Source: Geodermatophilus obscurus DSM 43160 (lineage in GTDB: Bacteria; Actinomycetota; Actinomycetes; Mycobacteriales; Geodermatophilaceae). Taken from it: a stretch of 64,000 nucleotides of DNA. Below, in pieces: positions 35,695-43,570 of the stretch. The position numbers and the translations under genes were made by a program. The first letter of the stretch is position 1, and each line of letters opens with the position of its first letter. Below the pieces are notes generated by a model that saw only the letters and a program-made list of their open reading frames with translations, did no database searches and was not told where the DNA came from. The DNA is taken from NCBI RefSeq assembly GCF_000025345.1, contig NC_013757.1, forward strand, positions 992,001 through 1,056,000. The letters are read 5' to 3'.

Positions 35695-36656
35695 GCGGTG
35701 TCCTTCTGGGCTCGGTTCTGCGAGGTGGCCGGGGTGGGGACGATGGCGGCGGCGAGCCGGCGTCGGTGGTTGCTGGCGATCGCGTAGGCGAAGGTCACCT
35801 CGTTGGTGGTGACCTCGAGCGGGGCGTCCTGCGGGTGGCGCAGCAGCAGCACGTCACCGACGGCGAGGGAGAGCAGGTCCTCGGAGGACACCTCGAGCGG
35901 GGCGAACCGCACGCCGACGTCGACCGGCACCTGGGTCAGCCGCTCGTTGAGCGCCTCGAACGCGCGCCGGCGCTTGGCCTGCGCGGACTCCGACAGCTGC
36001 GGGGAGGCGGCGTTGTTCAGCGGCACCTGGAAGGAAGAGAAGGGCAGCACCAGCGTGGCCTCGCCGCTGCGGCTGCCGATGCCGATGGTGTAGGAGGCCA
36101 CCATCACGGTGTCCGACCCGGACGCGGCCTGGGCCAGCTGCGGGTTGTACTCGATCTCGCTGAGCTCGGGCTGCAGCTCGATGATGTGCGAGAAGGAGCC
36201 GGCGAGCTCCGACAGCAGGCGGCCGAGCAGGTGGTTGGTGATCGCCGTCTCCATGACCGTCATCGGCCGGTCCGGCTGGTCGGCGGAGCCCGAGCCGCCG
36301 AGCATGTGGTCGACGGCGGCCATCGCGATGTCCAGCGGGTACGCCAGCACGCCCTTGCCGGCCAGCGGCTCGATGGTGAAGGTCGCGAGGAAGCAGGGGT
36401 CCGGGAGCGAGGCGACGTAGTCGTCGTAGGAGTGCTGCTCGATGCCCAGCAGCTCCAGTCGCGCGCCGGCCCGCAGCATCGTGGTGAGGACCGTCGTCGT
36501 CTGCCGGGCGAACGCCTCCTGGGCGATCTGCAGGACCCGCACGTGCTCCCGGGAGAGCTTGGTGGGGCGGCGGAAGTCGTAGGTGCGGGGTTCGCCGCGG
36601 CGGCTGCGCCCGGTGGGGGCGGGTCCGTTCTCGGGGCGGGTCACGCAGTGGTTCAT
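35691..36656 (-). CDS. fliM: Flagellar motor switch protein FliM
   Basis: A 321-residue FliM, the C-ring protein that binds CheY-P and connects FliG to FliN. The middle CheC-like domain has HMLGGSG and MTVMETAITNHLLGRLLSEL. A SpoA domain lies at the C-terminus (DLLSLAVGDVLLLRHPQDAP). The usual N-terminal CheY-binding motif (L-S-Q-x-E-I-D) is not obvious; the first 25 residues are basic and Pro-rich. It starts the second export operon after a strong hairpin that follows fliL. Confidence 0.93.
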   Translation of the reverse strand: MNHCVTRPENGPAPTGRSRRGEPRTYDFRRPTKLSREHVRVLQIAQEAFARQTTTVLTTMLRAGARLELLGIEQHSYDDYVASLPDPCFLATFTIEPLAGKGVLAYPLDIAMAAVDHMLGGSGSADQPDRPMTVMETAITNHLLGRLLSELAGSFSHIIELQPELSEIEYNPQLAQAASGSDTVMVASYTIGIGSRSGEATLVLPFSSFQVPLNNAASPQLSESAQAKRRRAFEALNERLTQVPVDVGVRFAPLEVSSEDLLSLAVGDVLLLRHPQDAPLEVTTNEVTFAYAIASNHRRRLAAAIVPTPATSQNRAQKDTA

Positions 36657-36669
36657 CGGCGGGGGACGA

Positions 36670-36714
36670 GTCCGCCCTGACCGGCGTCGCGGGGCTCGGC
36701 CGGTCAGGGCGGAC
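36670..36714 (-). terminator. Strong hairpin between fliL and fliM
   Basis: Perfect 16-bp arms GTCCGCCCTGACCGGC and GCCGGTCAGGGCGGAC enclose a 13-nt loop. It lies between the fliL stop (36765) and the fliM start (36656), so it should end the flbD-motA-motB-fliL transcript. Confidence 0.75.
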
Positions 36715-36764
36715 GGGTGTGACAGGTGGTGCGAGAGAGGCTCACCGACGGTGTGCCCCCGAGG

Positions 36765-37244
36765 TCACTGGGTGACGTACTCGGTGAGGTAGACGTGCAT
36801 GACCATCGGGACGCCGTCCTCGGTGTAGGCCTCGACGATCTTGTGCTCCAGGGCCTCCTTGAGCGCGTCGCGGGCGCCCACCACGTCCGCCGGCTGGGCC
36901 TGCGAGTAGGTGGCGATCACCAGGTCGAGGGCCTTGGCGCCGTCGACGCCGCCGCTGCCGTGCCCGCCGGCGGCGGCGGCCGCGGTGTACTCCAGGGTGA
37001 TGCCGATCTTGAGGAAGCCGCCGCCGGCGAGGTTGACCGCGATCGGCTCCAGGGCGGTGTACCCGCCGTGCTCGGGCTCCGGGGCCGCCTCGGCCTCGCC
37101 GCTGCTCGCGAACAGGAAGAAGTACGCCGCCCCGGCGAGCGCGAGCACGGCCACCAGGCCGACGATGAGCAGCTTCTTCTTGCCGCCGCCCTTCGCCTCG
37201 TCACCCTCGGGGGACTCGTCCTTCTTCGTCTTCTTGTCAGCCAT
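36765..37244 (-). CDS. fliL: Flagellar basal-body protein FliL
   Basis: A 159-residue single-span protein. It has a charged cytoplasmic N-terminus (MADKKTKKDESPEGDEAKGG), a membrane segment at about 25-45, and a periplasmic-side FliL domain with YTALEPIAVNLAGGGFLKIG. The C-terminus has REALxxxxHKIVEAYTEDGVP-like sequence. FliL surrounds the stator and stabilises it. It overlaps the motB stop by 8 bp, consistent with a stator-associated role. Confidence 0.92.
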   Translation of the reverse strand: MADKKTKKDESPEGDEAKGGGKKKLLIVGLVAVLALAGAAYFFLFASSGEAEAAPEPEHGGYTALEPIAVNLAGGGFLKIGITLEYTAAAAAGGHGSGGVDGAKALDLVIATYSQAQPADVVGARDALKEALEHKIVEAYTEDGVPMVMHVYLTEYVTQ

Positions 37245-38178
37245 GGGTCTCCTCCTGGGGGGTGCCGGCGGCGGTCGTCCCGCCGGCGGTGGTCGCGGCG
37301 TCGAGGCCGGGGAGCAGTTCCTTCGCCTCGGCGGAGGCGTCGGACAGGACCACCACGTCGACGCGGCGGTTGACGGAGATGGAGTTCGGGTCCGTCGGCG
37401 GGACCAGCGGCCGGGTGTCGGAGTAGCCGTTGGCGACCATCCGGGCGCCTGGGACCCCGCCGGTGGTCAGGTACCGGACGACGGTCGTCGCGCGGTAGGC
37501 CGACAGCTCCCAGTTCGACGGCCAGATCCCGCCCGGCGTGACCGGCAGGTGGTTGGCGTGGCCCTCGACGCCGAGGGAGTTGGGCAGCCCGCGCAGCGTG
37601 GGGGCGATCGCGTCGAGGATCTGCCGGCCCTCGGGCCGCAGCACCGCCTGCTCGGCGTCGAACAGGACCTGGTCGGCCACGATGTGCACGACCAGACCGC
37701 GCTCGTCGATCTCGAAGCGGGCCGCACCGGCGTGGCCGGCGGCGGCCAGCGCGGCCTCGATCTGCTCCCGCACCTCGGAGAGGTCCTCGTACTCGGCCCG
37801 GGCCTCCGCGGCGACCTGCCGCGCCTCGGCGAGCGCGGCCTGCGCGGCGGCGGCGTCCACCTCCGCCTGCTCCACGGTCTGGTCCGGGACGATGGCCGAG
37901 GCGATGTCGACCGCGCCGGGCAGCCCGTCGAGCACCGAGCCCTCCGGCGTCGGTCCGGGTTGCACGGTGACCGGCCCGCCGAAGCTCGCCGCCAGGCCCT
38001 TGGCCAGCGCCGCGAACTTCTGCTGGTCGACCTGGCTCATCGCGTAGAGGACCACGAACAGCACGAGGAGCAGCGTCATCATGTCCGCGTAGGACACCAG
38101 CCACCGCTCGTGGTTCTCGTGCTCCTCCTCCTCGTGCTTCTTGCCGCGGCGGCGGCCGCCGTGGCCGCCGGAACTCAC
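37237..38178 (-). CDS. motB: Flagellar motor stator protein MotB
   Basis: A 313-residue MotB. After a basic/acidic tail, the single span holds the proton-binding aspartate Asp32 in VSYADMMTLLLVLFVVLYAMS. A coiled, Ala/Glu-rich linker follows, then an OmpA-like peptidoglycan-binding domain (EGHANHLP, NWELSAYRATTVVRYL, NGYSDTRP, NRRVDVVV). GTG 38178 was preferred because AGAGGGGG lies 4 nt upstream; an earlier in-frame start would run into motA. The YAD context suggests a proton-driven motor. Confidence 0.94.
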   Translation of the reverse strand: MSSGGHGGRRRGKKHEEEEHENHERWLVSYADMMTLLLVLFVVLYAMSQVDQQKFAALAKGLAASFGGPVTVQPGPTPEGSVLDGLPGAVDIASAIVPDQTVEQAEVDAAAAQAALAEARQVAAEARAEYEDLSEVREQIEAALAAAGHAGAARFEIDERGLVVHIVADQVLFDAEQAVLRPEGRQILDAIAPTLRGLPNSLGVEGHANHLPVTPGGIWPSNWELSAYRATTVVRYLTTGGVPGARMVANGYSDTRPLVPPTDPNSISVNRRVDVVVLSDASAEAKELLPGLDAATTAGGTTAAGTPQEETHG

Positions 38179-38192
38179 CGCGCCCCCTCTGG

Positions 38193-38213
38193 TGAGCTCG
38201 CGAGCCCGCTCAT
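38193..38213 (-). repeat. Intergenic stop-codon element between motA and motB
   Basis: The 21-mer ATGAGCGGGCTCGCGAGCTCA (minus strand) contains the motA stop codon. It matches the element at the fliP stop in 20 of 21 positions. The spacer to motB is 31 bp. Confidence 0.5.
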
Positions 38214-38980
38214 GCTGCCTCCTTGGCGACCTCACTGGGCGGGATGAGGGAGGTGAGCTTGAGCCGGACCGCGCGCGGGCTGGTGCCGGCCTGGATCTCG
38301 GTGATGCCCTCGACCAGCAGCTCCATCTGCGCGGCCTGCAGCTCGCTGACCCGCAGGATCTTGGCGCCCATCGGCAGGAACCAGAAGTTGGCGGCCATGA
38401 CGCCCCACAGCGTCGCGACGAACGCCGCGGCGATCATCGGGCCCAGTGCCTCGGGGTTGCTGAGGTTCCCCATCACGTTCATGAGGCCGACGATGCAGCC
38501 GACGATGCCGATGGTCGGGGCGTAGCCGCCCATCGCATTCATGAACTTGGCGGCCACCTTGTCCTCCGCCTTCTTGGCGGAGATCTCGCTCTCCAGGACG
38601 GCGCGCAGCTCCTCGGGGTCGGTGCCGTCGATGCCCATCTGCAGCCCGCGCTTGAGGAACGGGTCCTCGATCGCCTTGACCTGGGCCTCCAGTGCGAGCA
38701 GGCCCTCCTTGCGGGCCCTCTCTGCGAGGGTCACCAGGGTCTGGATCTGCTCGGTCGCCGGCGGGACCTTGGCCGGCATCACGGCCATCTTGAACCAGGC
38801 GGGCATCTTCTTGAGGTCGTCCATCGTCTGGCTGGACATCGCCGCGCCGAAGGTGGCGACGATGACCAGGATGATCGCGGGGAGGAAGAGCAGCGACGTC
38901 GGGTCGGCACCCTCCATGACCATGAAGATCAGGAGCGCGACGAGGGAGACGACGAACCCGATCAGGGTGGCGGGGTCCAC
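38210..38980 (-). CDS. motA: Flagellar motor stator protein MotA
   Basis: A 256-residue MotA with four transmembrane spans. The conserved YAPTIGIVGCIVGLMNVMGN segment and ATLWGVMAANFWFLPMGAKI carry the prolines of the ion pathway. A cytoplasmic loop with charged residues contacts FliG. It starts 3 nt after flbD and is followed by motB, forming the flbD-motA-motB-fliL unit under the FliA-type promoter at 39339-39365. Confidence 0.95.
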   Translation of the reverse strand: MDPATLIGFVVSLVALLIFMVMEGADPTSLLFLPAIILVIVATFGAAMSSQTMDDLKKMPAWFKMAVMPAKVPPATEQIQTLVTLAERARKEGLLALEAQVKAIEDPFLKRGLQMGIDGTDPEELRAVLESEISAKKAEDKVAAKFMNAMGGYAPTIGIVGCIVGLMNVMGNLSNPEALGPMIAAAFVATLWGVMAANFWFLPMGAKILRVSELQAAQMELLVEGITEIQAGTSPRAVRLKLTSLIPPSEVAKEAA

Positions 38981-38983
38981 GGG

Positions 38984-39268
38984 TCAGCGCTCCTCGCGGG
39001 CCGGGAAGGGGACGACTGCGGCGTGCGCGTCCTCGTCGGTGGTGCGGAACGGCGACCGGTACGTGCCGCGGTCCATCTCGTAGGCGGTGGCGAGGATGCT
39101 CGCCCGGTACTCGCGGATCTCCACGAGCACCTCGTCGACGCTCTCCGAGACGATGTACTTGGTCCCGTCCACCAGGAACACGACGGTGTCGGGGTGGCCC
39201 TCGACCCTCTCGACGAGGTCGGGGTTGAGCGCGAACCGCTCTCCGTTCAGGCGCGTCACACGGATCAC
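38984..39268 (-). CDS. flbD: FlbD/SwrD-family flagellar protein
   Basis: A 94-residue protein opening MIRVTRLNGERFALNPDLVE, the hallmark of the small FlbD/SwrD family. The family increases motor torque or swarming in Bacillus and precedes motA in many Gram-positive flagellar loci. VDGTKYIVSESVDEVLVEIREYR is the second conserved block. The C-terminal 25 residues are an extension. It is the first gene after a CTCA-N17-GCCGAA promoter. Confidence 0.9.
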   Translation of the reverse strand: MIRVTRLNGERFALNPDLVERVEGHPDTVVFLVDGTKYIVSESVDEVLVEIREYRASILATAYEMDRGTYRSPFRTTDEDAHAAVVPFPAREER

Positions 39269-39338
39269 GGGGGTCCTCTTGCTCGATCGGGGAGGGGATG
39301 GTGGCGACCGCTCGAGGGGCTGCCGGTCTGCAGTTGTC

Positions 39339-39365
39339 TTCGGCGTGGCGCGGGCCTGCCTTGAG
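39339..39365 (-). promoter_or_regulatory. FliA (sigma-28)-type promoter for flbD-motA-motB-fliL
   Basis: On the minus strand CTCA (39365-39362), a 17-nt spacer and GCCGAA (39344-39339). The -10 ends 70 nt before the flbD ATG. It matches the CTCA-N(15-17)-GCCGAA pattern reported for Actinoplanes FliA-type sigma factors (recalled knowledge). Confidence 0.75.
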
Positions 39366-39374
39366 CCGAACAGG

Positions 39375-39400
39375 CCCCCTCACCCCTGCGGGTGAGGGGG
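39375..39400 (-). terminator. Hairpin upstream of the flbD promoter
   Basis: CCCCCTCACCC pairs with GGGTGAGGGGG around CTGC, an 11-bp perfect stem. It stands just upstream of the flbD -35 box and is the last of three consecutive hairpins after flgE, insulating the flbD promoter from read-through. Confidence 0.6.
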
Positions 39401-39433
39401 TGACCTGCGTGGACGCCGGCGCGAGGACGACGG

Positions 39434-39467
39434 CGGCCCGGCTCCTCGCGGACGAGGAACCGGGCCG
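39434..39467 (-). terminator. Hairpin between flgE and flbD
   Basis: CGGCCCGG and TCCTCG pair with CGAGGA and CCGGGCCG around CGGA, with one C/A mismatch between the two stem parts. It is the second of the hairpins in the 276-bp flgE-flbD gap. Confidence 0.5.
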
Positions 39468-39483
39468 GGTGACCTGCTGGAAC

Positions 39484-39542
39484 GGCCTCTCTGCAGGGCC
39501 CCACGCTGAGCCTGCGAAGCGTGGGGAGCAGAGAGGTCCTCC
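39484..39542 (-). repeat. T-element copy 4, 3' of flgE
   Basis: On the minus strand: GGAGGACC, outer arm CTCTCTGC, inner CCCCACGC, loop TTCGCAGGCTCA, inner GCGTGGGG, then outer GCAGAGAGG and CC. It begins 2 nt after the flgE TAG. This copy has the most regular stem and best shows the architecture of the family. Confidence 0.72.
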
Positions 39543-39544
39543 TA

Positions 39545-40771
39545 CTAGCGCTTCAGGTTCACCAGGTCCTGCAGCACCTCGTCGGAGCTGGAGATGACGC
39601 GGCTGTTGGCCTGGAAGCCGCGCTGGGCGACGATCAGGCCGGTGAACTCCTCGGCCAGGTCGACGTTGGACATCTCCAGCGCGCCGGCGACGAGCGAGCC
39701 GCGGCCACCGCCGCCGGGCTCGCCGATGGCCGGCTGACCGGAGTTGTCGCCGACCCGGAAGGAGCTGTTGCCGGCCTTCGCCAGGCCGCCGGGGTTGGCG
39801 AAGGTGGCCAGGGCGAGCTTGCCGATCGGCTCGCGCAGGTTGTTGGAGTAGACGCCCATGACCGTGCCGTCGCCGCTGAGCGAGATCGACTGCAGGGAGC
39901 CCATCGCGTTGCCGTCCACCCGCGCGGGCGTCAGCCCGGACGGGCCGCCGAACTGGCGCAGGTCGGCCAGGTCGATGGTGACCTGACCGGGCCAGCTGCC
40001 GGCCATCGAGGCATCCGGCGTGATCTGGAAGGTCCGCGAGGCGGCCGGCAGGGTGCCCGCCACCGGGTTGAACGCCAGCGGGCCGGCGGTGCTGGCGAGG
40101 ACGGCCTCGTTCTCGTCCCGGGCGACGACGTTCCAGGTGTTGTCGCCGGTCTTGGTGAACGACAGGCTGATCTGGTGCGCCTTCCCCAGGGCGTCGTACA
40201 TGGTCATCTGGGTCTGGACACCGGTGCCGTTGGCCGCCGCGCTGGACAGGTTGCCCACGACCGCGCCGTTGTCGGTCTCGGTGGGCTGCATGACGTCCCC
40301 GAACGGGACGGTCAGCTGCCGGATCGGGCCGTTGGTGTTGACGACGCCGTCGGTCGCCATCCACCCCTGGAGCAGCGCGCCGTCCGGGGTGACGAGGTTG
40401 CCCGCGCCGTCGTAGCTGAAGGAGCCGGCGCGGGTGTAGAGCTGCTCGTTGCCGGCCTGGGTGATGAAGAAGCCGTCGCCGCTGATCATGAAGTCGGTCG
40501 ACCGGCCGGTGTTCTGGGCCGAGCCCTGCTCGAAGTTGGTGGTGATGCCGGCGACCTTCACACCGAGGCCGACCTGCGCCGGGTTGGTGCCACCGGCCTG
40601 CGCCGTCGGTGCCGAGCCGTTGCGCACGACCTGGGACAGCGTGTCCTCGAAGACGGTCTGGGAGGCCTTGTAGCCGACGGTGTTGACGTTGGCGATGTTG
40701 TTGCCGGTGACGTCGAGCTTGGTCTGGTGCGCGCGCAGACCGGAGATCGCGGAGTTCATGGAACGCAGCAC
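39545..40771 (-). CDS. flgE: Flagellar hook protein FlgE
   Basis: A 408-residue hook subunit. The N-terminal MNSAISGLRAHQTKLDVTGN followed by NIANVNTVGYK and the C-terminal LAEEFTGLIVAQRGFQANSRV are the rod/hook family ends that form the D0 helices. The central FlgE domains contain TDFMISGDGFFIT and VGNLSSAAANGTG. GTG 40771 has AGGAG 7 nt upstream. It is separated from flgD by a T-element and followed by another one plus hairpins. It is the only FlgE/F/G-type gene seen in the window. Confidence 0.94.
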   Translation of the reverse strand: MLRSMNSAISGLRAHQTKLDVTGNNIANVNTVGYKASQTVFEDTLSQVVRNGSAPTAQAGGTNPAQVGLGVKVAGITTNFEQGSAQNTGRSTDFMISGDGFFITQAGNEQLYTRAGSFSYDGAGNLVTPDGALLQGWMATDGVVNTNGPIRQLTVPFGDVMQPTETDNGAVVGNLSSAAANGTGVQTQMTMYDALGKAHQISLSFTKTGDNTWNVVARDENEAVLASTAGPLAFNPVAGTLPAASRTFQITPDASMAGSWPGQVTIDLADLRQFGGPSGLTPARVDGNAMGSLQSISLSGDGTVMGVYSNNLREPIGKLALATFANPGGLAKAGNSSFRVGDNSGQPAIGEPGGGGRGSLVAGALEMSNVDLAEEFTGLIVAQRGFQANSRVISSSDEVLQDLVNLKR

Positions 40772-40803
40772 GGGGTGCTCCTCTCAACAGGGTGGTCAGG
40801 GGT

Positions 40804-40860
40804 GGCCCCCTTGCAGGGCCCCGCCGTGAGCGTGCGAACGGTGGGGGCAAGGGGGTCCTT
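40804..40860 (-). repeat. T-element copy 5, between flgD and flgE
   Basis: On the minus strand: AAGGACC, outer arm CCCTTGC, inner CCCCACCG, loop TTCGCACGCTCA, CGGCGGGG, then GCAAGGG and GGCC. It begins 2 nt after the flgD stop (40863). Being inside the hook operon, it should reduce or time flgE expression relative to flgD. Confidence 0.68.
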
Positions 40861-40862
40861 GC

Positions 40863-41285
40863 TCAGCGGGTGCCGGGCAGCGAGACCTCGGTGAGCCGGC
40901 CGATCGGGACGTCGACGCCGTCGACGACCGCGCTGGGCTCGTCGCCGGAGATCCGCACGGAGCCGACCGTGCCGGTCACCGTGACGCCCCCTTCGTCGGT
41001 GTAGCTGACCGTGTGGCCGACGAGGGCGCCGGCGGACAGCGAGCGCTGCAGTGCCACCAGGGAGGCGTTCTGCGCGGCGATCTCCTCCAGCTTCTCCACC
41101 TGGGTGAACGTCGCGGTCTGCGACATGAACTCGGTGGTGCTGGCCGGGCTGTTCGGGTCCTGGTACCGCATCTGGGCGACCAGCAGCTGCAGGAACACGT
41201 CCTTGCCCATCTGGTCGGTGCGGGTCACCGTGCTGGTGGCGGGTGCGCCGGCGGCGCCGCCCACCCCGGGGACGGGACTGGTCAT
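40863..41285 (-). CDS. flgD: Hook-capping protein FlgD
   Basis: A 140-residue FlgD, which caps the growing hook. The conserved FlgD N-terminal region is clear: MGKDVFLQLLVAQMRYQDPN, then FMSQTATFTQVEKLEEIAAQN. A short beta region follows (GHTVSYTDEGGVTVTGTVGSV). The large C-terminal FlgD-Ig-like half of proteobacterial proteins is missing, as is usual in Gram-positive forms. It lies 12 bp after fliK. Confidence 0.93.
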   Translation of the reverse strand: MTSPVPGVGGAAGAPATSTVTRTDQMGKDVFLQLLVAQMRYQDPNSPASTTEFMSQTATFTQVEKLEEIAAQNASLVALQRSLSAGALVGHTVSYTDEGGVTVTGTVGSVRISGDEPSAVVDGVDVPIGRLTEVSLPGTR

Positions 41286-41297
41286 CGGTCGCTCCTC

Positions 41298-42617
41298 TCA
41301 GACCCGGACGTCCAGGCCGGACGACGGGGTGGCGGTGTTCCCGGGGGCGGTGCGGCCCGGGTCGGCCTCGGTGCCGCGCAGCCACGGCCGGTCGCGACCG
41401 TCGGGCTGCCCCTGCTGGCCGGCGCGCTCGCCGGTCGCCTGCTGCTGGGCCGACGCCCACGACGCTCCGGCGTCCCGGTCGACCGAGGCGTTGGTGCAGG
41501 TGAGCCCGGCGCTCGCCAGGTCGCGGCGGAGGTCCGGCAGGGCCTCCAGCAGGGCGGCGCGGCCGACCTCCGTGGCGCTCTTCAGCGCGAGGTCGACCGA
41601 GCCCTGGCTCAGGGTCACCTGGACCTCGACCGGCCCGAGGGTCTCCGGGGTGAGCACCACGGTCATGGTGTGCGTGCCGTCCGGGGCGGTGCGCAGGACG
41701 GCGACCTGCTGCGCGACCTGACCGGAGACCGGCGGTGCCGGCGCCGGTGGGGCGGTCGGCTCGGTGGCCGGCGCCGGTGCCGTCGTCGGGACGGCGGGAG
41801 CGGCCACCGCGGCGGGGCTCGCGCCCGGGGCCGGGGCCGGGGCAGCCGCCGGGGCGTCCTGGTCGGGGGCGGAGCCGGTGCCGGTGCCGCTGCCCGCGCC
41901 CTCGGCCGGAGCCGGGGCCGCGGCCGGCTGGGGGAGCGGGACGACGCTGTCCGGGGCCACGAGCTCCGGTGCCGTCGGGGTCGCGGGCGCGTCCGCAGCG
42001 GCGAGCACGACGGTGATCCCGGGGAGCGGGTCGGCCGTGGCGGTCATCGGGGCCGGCCCGGGGGTGGCGGGCAGGACGGCGTCGGCCGCCGGGGCGTCCG
42101 GGACGGGGACCGCGCCGGCCGGCGATCCGGCAGGCGATCCGGCCGTCGATCCGGTCGGGGCAGGCGTGGGGACGCCGGCGGACGGTACCGCCGCGGGGAC
42201 GCCGTCCAGGACGACGTGCGGCGCGGCCACGGTGCCGGCCGCGACGGTGTCGGCCACGGCGGCGACCGCGGAGCCGGCGTGGTCGACGGCGTTCGCCGGT
42301 CCGGGCGCTCCCGGGCCGATGCCGGTGAGCAGCGCCCACAGGCCCGGGGGCATGCCGGCGCCGGAGACGGCGGGCTGTCCGGCGACGGGCTGCTCGGCGA
42401 CGGGCTGCTCGCCGGCCGGGGTCTCGGGAGCCGGCTCGGCCGGGGCGCCGTCGGTCTCCGCGGCGCGCTCCTGGCCACGGGGGCCGCCCTGCCCGCCGGC
42501 GACCGCGTCGTCCAGGGCGGAGGCGAAGCGCTCCCGCCCGCCGGGTGCGTCGGTCGCGGCCGGGCTCGCGGGGGCCGGCGCGGGCGCCGGCGCGGCCGGT
42601 GCCAGGGGAGCTGTCAT
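41298..42617 (-). CDS. fliK: Flagellar hook-length control protein FliK
   Basis: A 439-residue protein with a very long Ala/Pro-rich N-terminal region, as in molecular rulers. Its C-terminal FliK domain has TMTVVLTPETLGPVEVQVTL and LALKSATEVGRAALLEALPD followed by LRRDL. FliK measures hook length and triggers the FlhB switch from hook to filament export. The ATG at 42617 overlaps the stop of the upstream peptidoglycan hydrolase gene (ATGA). Sequence drift in the linker is expected; the C-domain settles the call. Confidence 0.9.
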   Translation of the reverse strand: MTAPLAPAAPAPAPAPASPAATDAPGGRERFASALDDAVAGGQGGPRGQERAAETDGAPAEPAPETPAGEQPVAEQPVAGQPAVSGAGMPPGLWALLTGIGPGAPGPANAVDHAGSAVAAVADTVAAGTVAAPHVVLDGVPAAVPSAGVPTPAPTGSTAGSPAGSPAGAVPVPDAPAADAVLPATPGPAPMTATADPLPGITVVLAAADAPATPTAPELVAPDSVVPLPQPAAAPAPAEGAGSGTGTGSAPDQDAPAAAPAPAPGASPAAVAAPAVPTTAPAPATEPTAPPAPAPPVSGQVAQQVAVLRTAPDGTHTMTVVLTPETLGPVEVQVTLSQGSVDLALKSATEVGRAALLEALPDLRRDLASAGLTCTNASVDRDAGASWASAQQQATGERAGQQGQPDGRDRPWLRGTEADPGRTAPGNTATPSSGLDVRV

Positions 42618-43570
42618 CGGAGGGCCTCTGCCTTCCTCATCACGCTGCGGACGTAGTTCTGCGTCTCGGCGTACGGCGGGATGCCGCCGTACCGGCGGAC
42701 GGTGCCGGGCCCGGCGTTGTAGGCGGCCAGGCCCAGCTCGGTGGAGCCGAACTGCTCGGTCAGGTCGGCCAGGTAGCGGGCCGCGCCGTCGACGGCCGAG
42801 GCCGGGTCGAACGGGTCGACGCCGAGCCCGCGGGCGGTGGCGGGCATGAACTGCATGAGCCCCTGGGCGCCTGCGGGGGAGACCGCGGAGGCGTTGAACC
42901 CGGACTCCTGCTGCGCGACGGCGGCGAGCAGCGCCGGGTCGACGCCGTGCCGGCTGCCGGCCCGGGTGAACAAGTCGGCGTACGGCACGCCGGACAGGGA
43001 CGCGGCGGACGCCGGGGACGCCGCGTGCGACGCCGACCCGGCGGGCAGCACGCGGCGGATGACCGACGGGTTCCCGACGTCCTGCACCTTCACGACCTCG
43101 CCGGCCTGCGGGGCGGCGATCATCTTGCCGTCGCCGACGTAGATGCCGACGTGGTCGATGCCCGGGCGCCCGGAGGAGTGGTCGAAGAACACCAGGTCGC
43201 CCGGGCGCGCCTCGGCCAGGTTCGCCACCGGCCGGCCGGCCGTGGCCTGCTGCGAGGAGGTGCGCGGCAGGTCGATGCCGAGGTTGCCGTAGACGAGCTT
43301 GGTGAAGCCGGAGCAGTCCAGGCCCTTGGCCGGGTCGGTGCCGCCCCACAGGTAGGGGACGCCGAGGTACTTGCGGGCCTCGGCGACGACGGCGCCCTCG
43401 GACGCGCTGCCGGCGGTGCCCGGAGCGGTCGCGGTGGCGGCACCGGTGCCGGTGAGTCCGGCGGCGGTGGCGGCCGCGGTCCAGTCGGCGGAGGCCGCCG
43501 GACGCGGCGCGGTGAGGAAGCGGGCCTGGATCTCGCTGATCCGGGACTGCACCGCGGTCAGTCCGTCCAC
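42614..43570 (-). CDS. NlpC/P60 endopeptidase - SLT lytic transglycosylase fusion (flagellar)
   Basis: A 318-residue two-domain wall hydrolase inside the flagellar operon. An N-terminal NlpC/P60 domain (about 57-175) has the catalytic Cys86 in DCSGFTKLVYG and His140 in DHVGIYVG. It should cut peptide stems. A C-terminal SLT domain (about 195-318) has Glu222 in AQQESGF and GLMQFMPATARGLG and AAYNAGPGTVRRYGG. It should cut glycan strands. The first ~25 residues (VDGLTAVQSRISEIQARFLT) are not a signal peptide, so export through the flagellar apparatus, FlgJ-like, is inferred. GTG 43570 overlaps fliJ by 13 bp. Confidence 0.9.
   Translation of the reverse strand: MDGLTAVQSRISEIQARFLTAPRPAASADWTAAATAAGLTGTGAATATAPGTAGSASEGAVVAEARKYLGVPYLWGGTDPAKGLDCSGFTKLVYGNLGIDLPRTSSQQATAGRPVANLAEARPGDLVFFDHSSGRPGIDHVGIYVGDGKMIAAPQAGEVVKVQDVGNPSVIRRVLPAGSASHAASPASAASLSGVPYADLFTRAGSRHGVDPALLAAVAQQESGFNASAVSPAGAQGLMQFMPATARGLGVDPFDPASAVDGAARYLADLTEQFGSTELGLAAYNAGPGTVRRYGGIPPYAETQNYVRSVMRKAEALR

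Noticed and set aside
39545..40771. flgE as a possible flgG/flgF rod gene
   Set aside because: Length of 408 residues, FlgE-type central domains and location after flgD fit the hook protein.
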